Source of the DNA: an uncultured Eubacteriales bacterium
GTDB taxonomy: Bacteria > Bacillota > Clostridia > Oscillospirales > CAG-272
NCBI GenBank assembly: GCA_949286815.1
Contig: CASEEB010000125.1
Span: 1 to 5,397 of the forward strand
Length of the DNA stretch: 5,397 nt
Reading direction: 5' to 3'
The translations under genes and the position numbers were made by a program. Below are positions 4,961 through 5,397 of this stretch, piece by piece. Below the pieces are notes generated by a model. The model worked only from the letters and a program-made list of their open reading frames with translations, was not told the origin of the DNA and searched no databases. Position 1 is the stretch's first letter. Each line of letters opens with the position of its first letter.

Positions 4961-4977
4961 GTTTCATGAAATGAAAC
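4961..4977. repeat. 17-bp near-palindrome GTTTCAT-GAA-ATGAAAC
   Basis: GTTTCAT (4961-4967) and ATGAAAC (4971-4977) are perfect inverted repeats around GAA. The size and symmetry fit either a dimeric regulator site or a small RNA hairpin. It lies in the 450-base gap between rpmF and the lipoprotein gene, about 150 bases upstream of the lipoprotein start codon. Confidence 0.45.
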
Positions 4978-5012
4978 AAATTCGCATATCAAAATAATTC
5001 GTAGAAACGGAA

Positions 5013-5048
5013 CAATTTTGCGAAGCGAAGCAATTTTGAAAAGCGAAA
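5013..5048. repeat. two tandem 18-bp repeats
   Basis: CAATTTTGCGAAGCGAAG (5013-5030) is followed directly by CAATTTTGAAAAGCGAAA (5031-5048), identical at 15 of 18 positions. A further AAAAGCG follows. The 66-codon minus-strand frame over this stretch (5164-4964, TTG start, no ribosome binding site) contains a matching repeat (QNCFASQNCSVS) and is an artefact of it. No gene is supported here. Confidence 0.55.
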
Positions 5049-5183
5049 CAAAAAGCGTTCGTTTTTCTCAAATTTTTATGCGTGAAATCATATACGCTTT
5101 GATGCCGAAAAAGTAAAACTTTCACGCCAAATCCTTTTCCCCGGTCAGGCTTTAACACGGTCAAATAAAATTTCGGTGTATCG

Positions 5184-5232
5184 AAAAAAAGGATTCCGGC
5201 CTTCCCCAGAGGAGACAGACAGGAAATCCTTT
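5184..5232 (-). terminator. intrinsic terminator of rpmF
   Basis: AAAGGATT (minus strand, 5232-5225) pairs with AATCCTTT (5195-5188). Two more G-C pairs follow past a one-base bulge, enclosing a long loop that may fold further. A run of seven T residues follows on the minus strand (complement of 5184-5190). It starts about 27 bases after the L32 stop codon. Confidence 0.8.
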
Positions 5233-5258
5233 GTCCGGTTGTATTCGGTTTCGGCGCA

Positions 5259-5397
5259 TCACGCTTTTTCTTTTATATTGAGAACCTTCTTACCGCCGTA
5301 GAAACCGCACACCTTGCATACGCAATGCGGCTTTATCATCTCATTGCAAGCGGGATTGGAGCATTTTACAACTCCGACGGGTGTAAGCTTGCTGTTG
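5259..5397 (-). CDS. rpmF: 50S ribosomal protein L32 (partial, N-terminus outside window)
   Basis: Translating from 5396 gives 45 residues to a TGA at 5261-5259. They contain NSKLTPVGVVKC, then CNEMIKPHCVCKVCGFYGGK, and end NIKEKA. This is the C-terminal zinc-ribbon half of bacterial L32, a small protein of the large ribosomal subunit. The usual N-terminal basic part (AVPKRK... type) lies beyond the window. Common L32 zinc ribbons have CxxC, then about nine residues, then CxxC. Here the first pair is CSNPAC (Cx4C), and the second region HCVCKVC has an extra Cys in place of the usual Arg of HRVC. The ribbon still has four possible zinc ligands. The gene ends in a clear terminator, so it is the last gene of its operon; in many Bacillota it follows a DUF177 (YceD-like) gene, which would be outside this window. 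Confidence 0.92.
   Translation of the reverse strand, partial: NSKLTPVGVVKCSNPACNEMIKPHCVCKVCGFYGGKKVLNIKEKA

Noticed and set aside
5013..5048. CRISPR-like repeats
   Set aside because: Only two imperfect copies, directly adjacent with no spacer between them, and no cas genes.
4964..5164. 66-codon minus-strand reading frame
   Set aside because: TTG start without a ribosome binding site; its repeated residues come from the tandem 18-bp DNA repeat.

Overview
All supported genes lie on the minus strand. The window looks like chromosomal DNA of a low-to-moderate GC Bacillota, most likely an anaerobic Clostridia (Oscillospiraceae-like) bacterium. The reasons are consensus TTGACA/TATAAT promoters with 17-base spacers, AGGAG-type ribosome binding sites, intrinsic terminators, a trigger-factor-related lipoprotein of a kind familiar in Clostridia, and a zinc-ribbon ribosomal protein L32. 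The genus cannot be fixed from this sequence alone.

Layout from left to right, which is opposite to transcription. (1) 1-805: a tightly overlapping three-gene operon of phage or prophage type. It holds a small cysteine-rich protein, a small helical protein and the start of a helix-turn-helix protein resembling phage small terminase subunits. A perfect sigma-A promoter (777-805) drives it, and a 10-bp inverted repeat sits at its predicted transcript start. (2) 806-1138: non-coding, with a strong terminator (1032-1067) for the next gene. (3) 1139-2767: a complete ADP-ribosylglycohydrolase-family protein with its own promoter. (4) 2768-3072: a 73-aa orphan gene with a good ribosome binding site and promoter. 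(5) 3120-3635: about 500 bases of very AT-rich DNA with no credible gene. (6) 3636-3780: a 145-bp element with imperfect terminal inverted repeats and a long internal hairpin, probably a miniature inverted-repeat element or an IS remnant. (7) 3888-4811: a secreted lipoprotein related to trigger factor but apparently lacking the FKBP prolyl-isomerase domain. (8) 4827-5165: an intergenic region dense in small hairpins and short tandem repeats. (9) 5184-5397: the 3' end of rpmF (ribosomal protein L32) and its terminator.

The genes do not form one pathway. They are separate transcription units: a mobile or prophage module, a hydrolase of unknown substrate, a small unknown gene, an envelope chaperone-like lipoprotein and a housekeeping ribosomal gene. 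I see no complete defence system, CRISPR array, tRNA or rRNA. The most interesting items are the FKBP-less trigger-factor-like lipoprotein, the overlapping phage-like operon with its paired inverted repeats, and the small mobile element beside the AT-rich tract.
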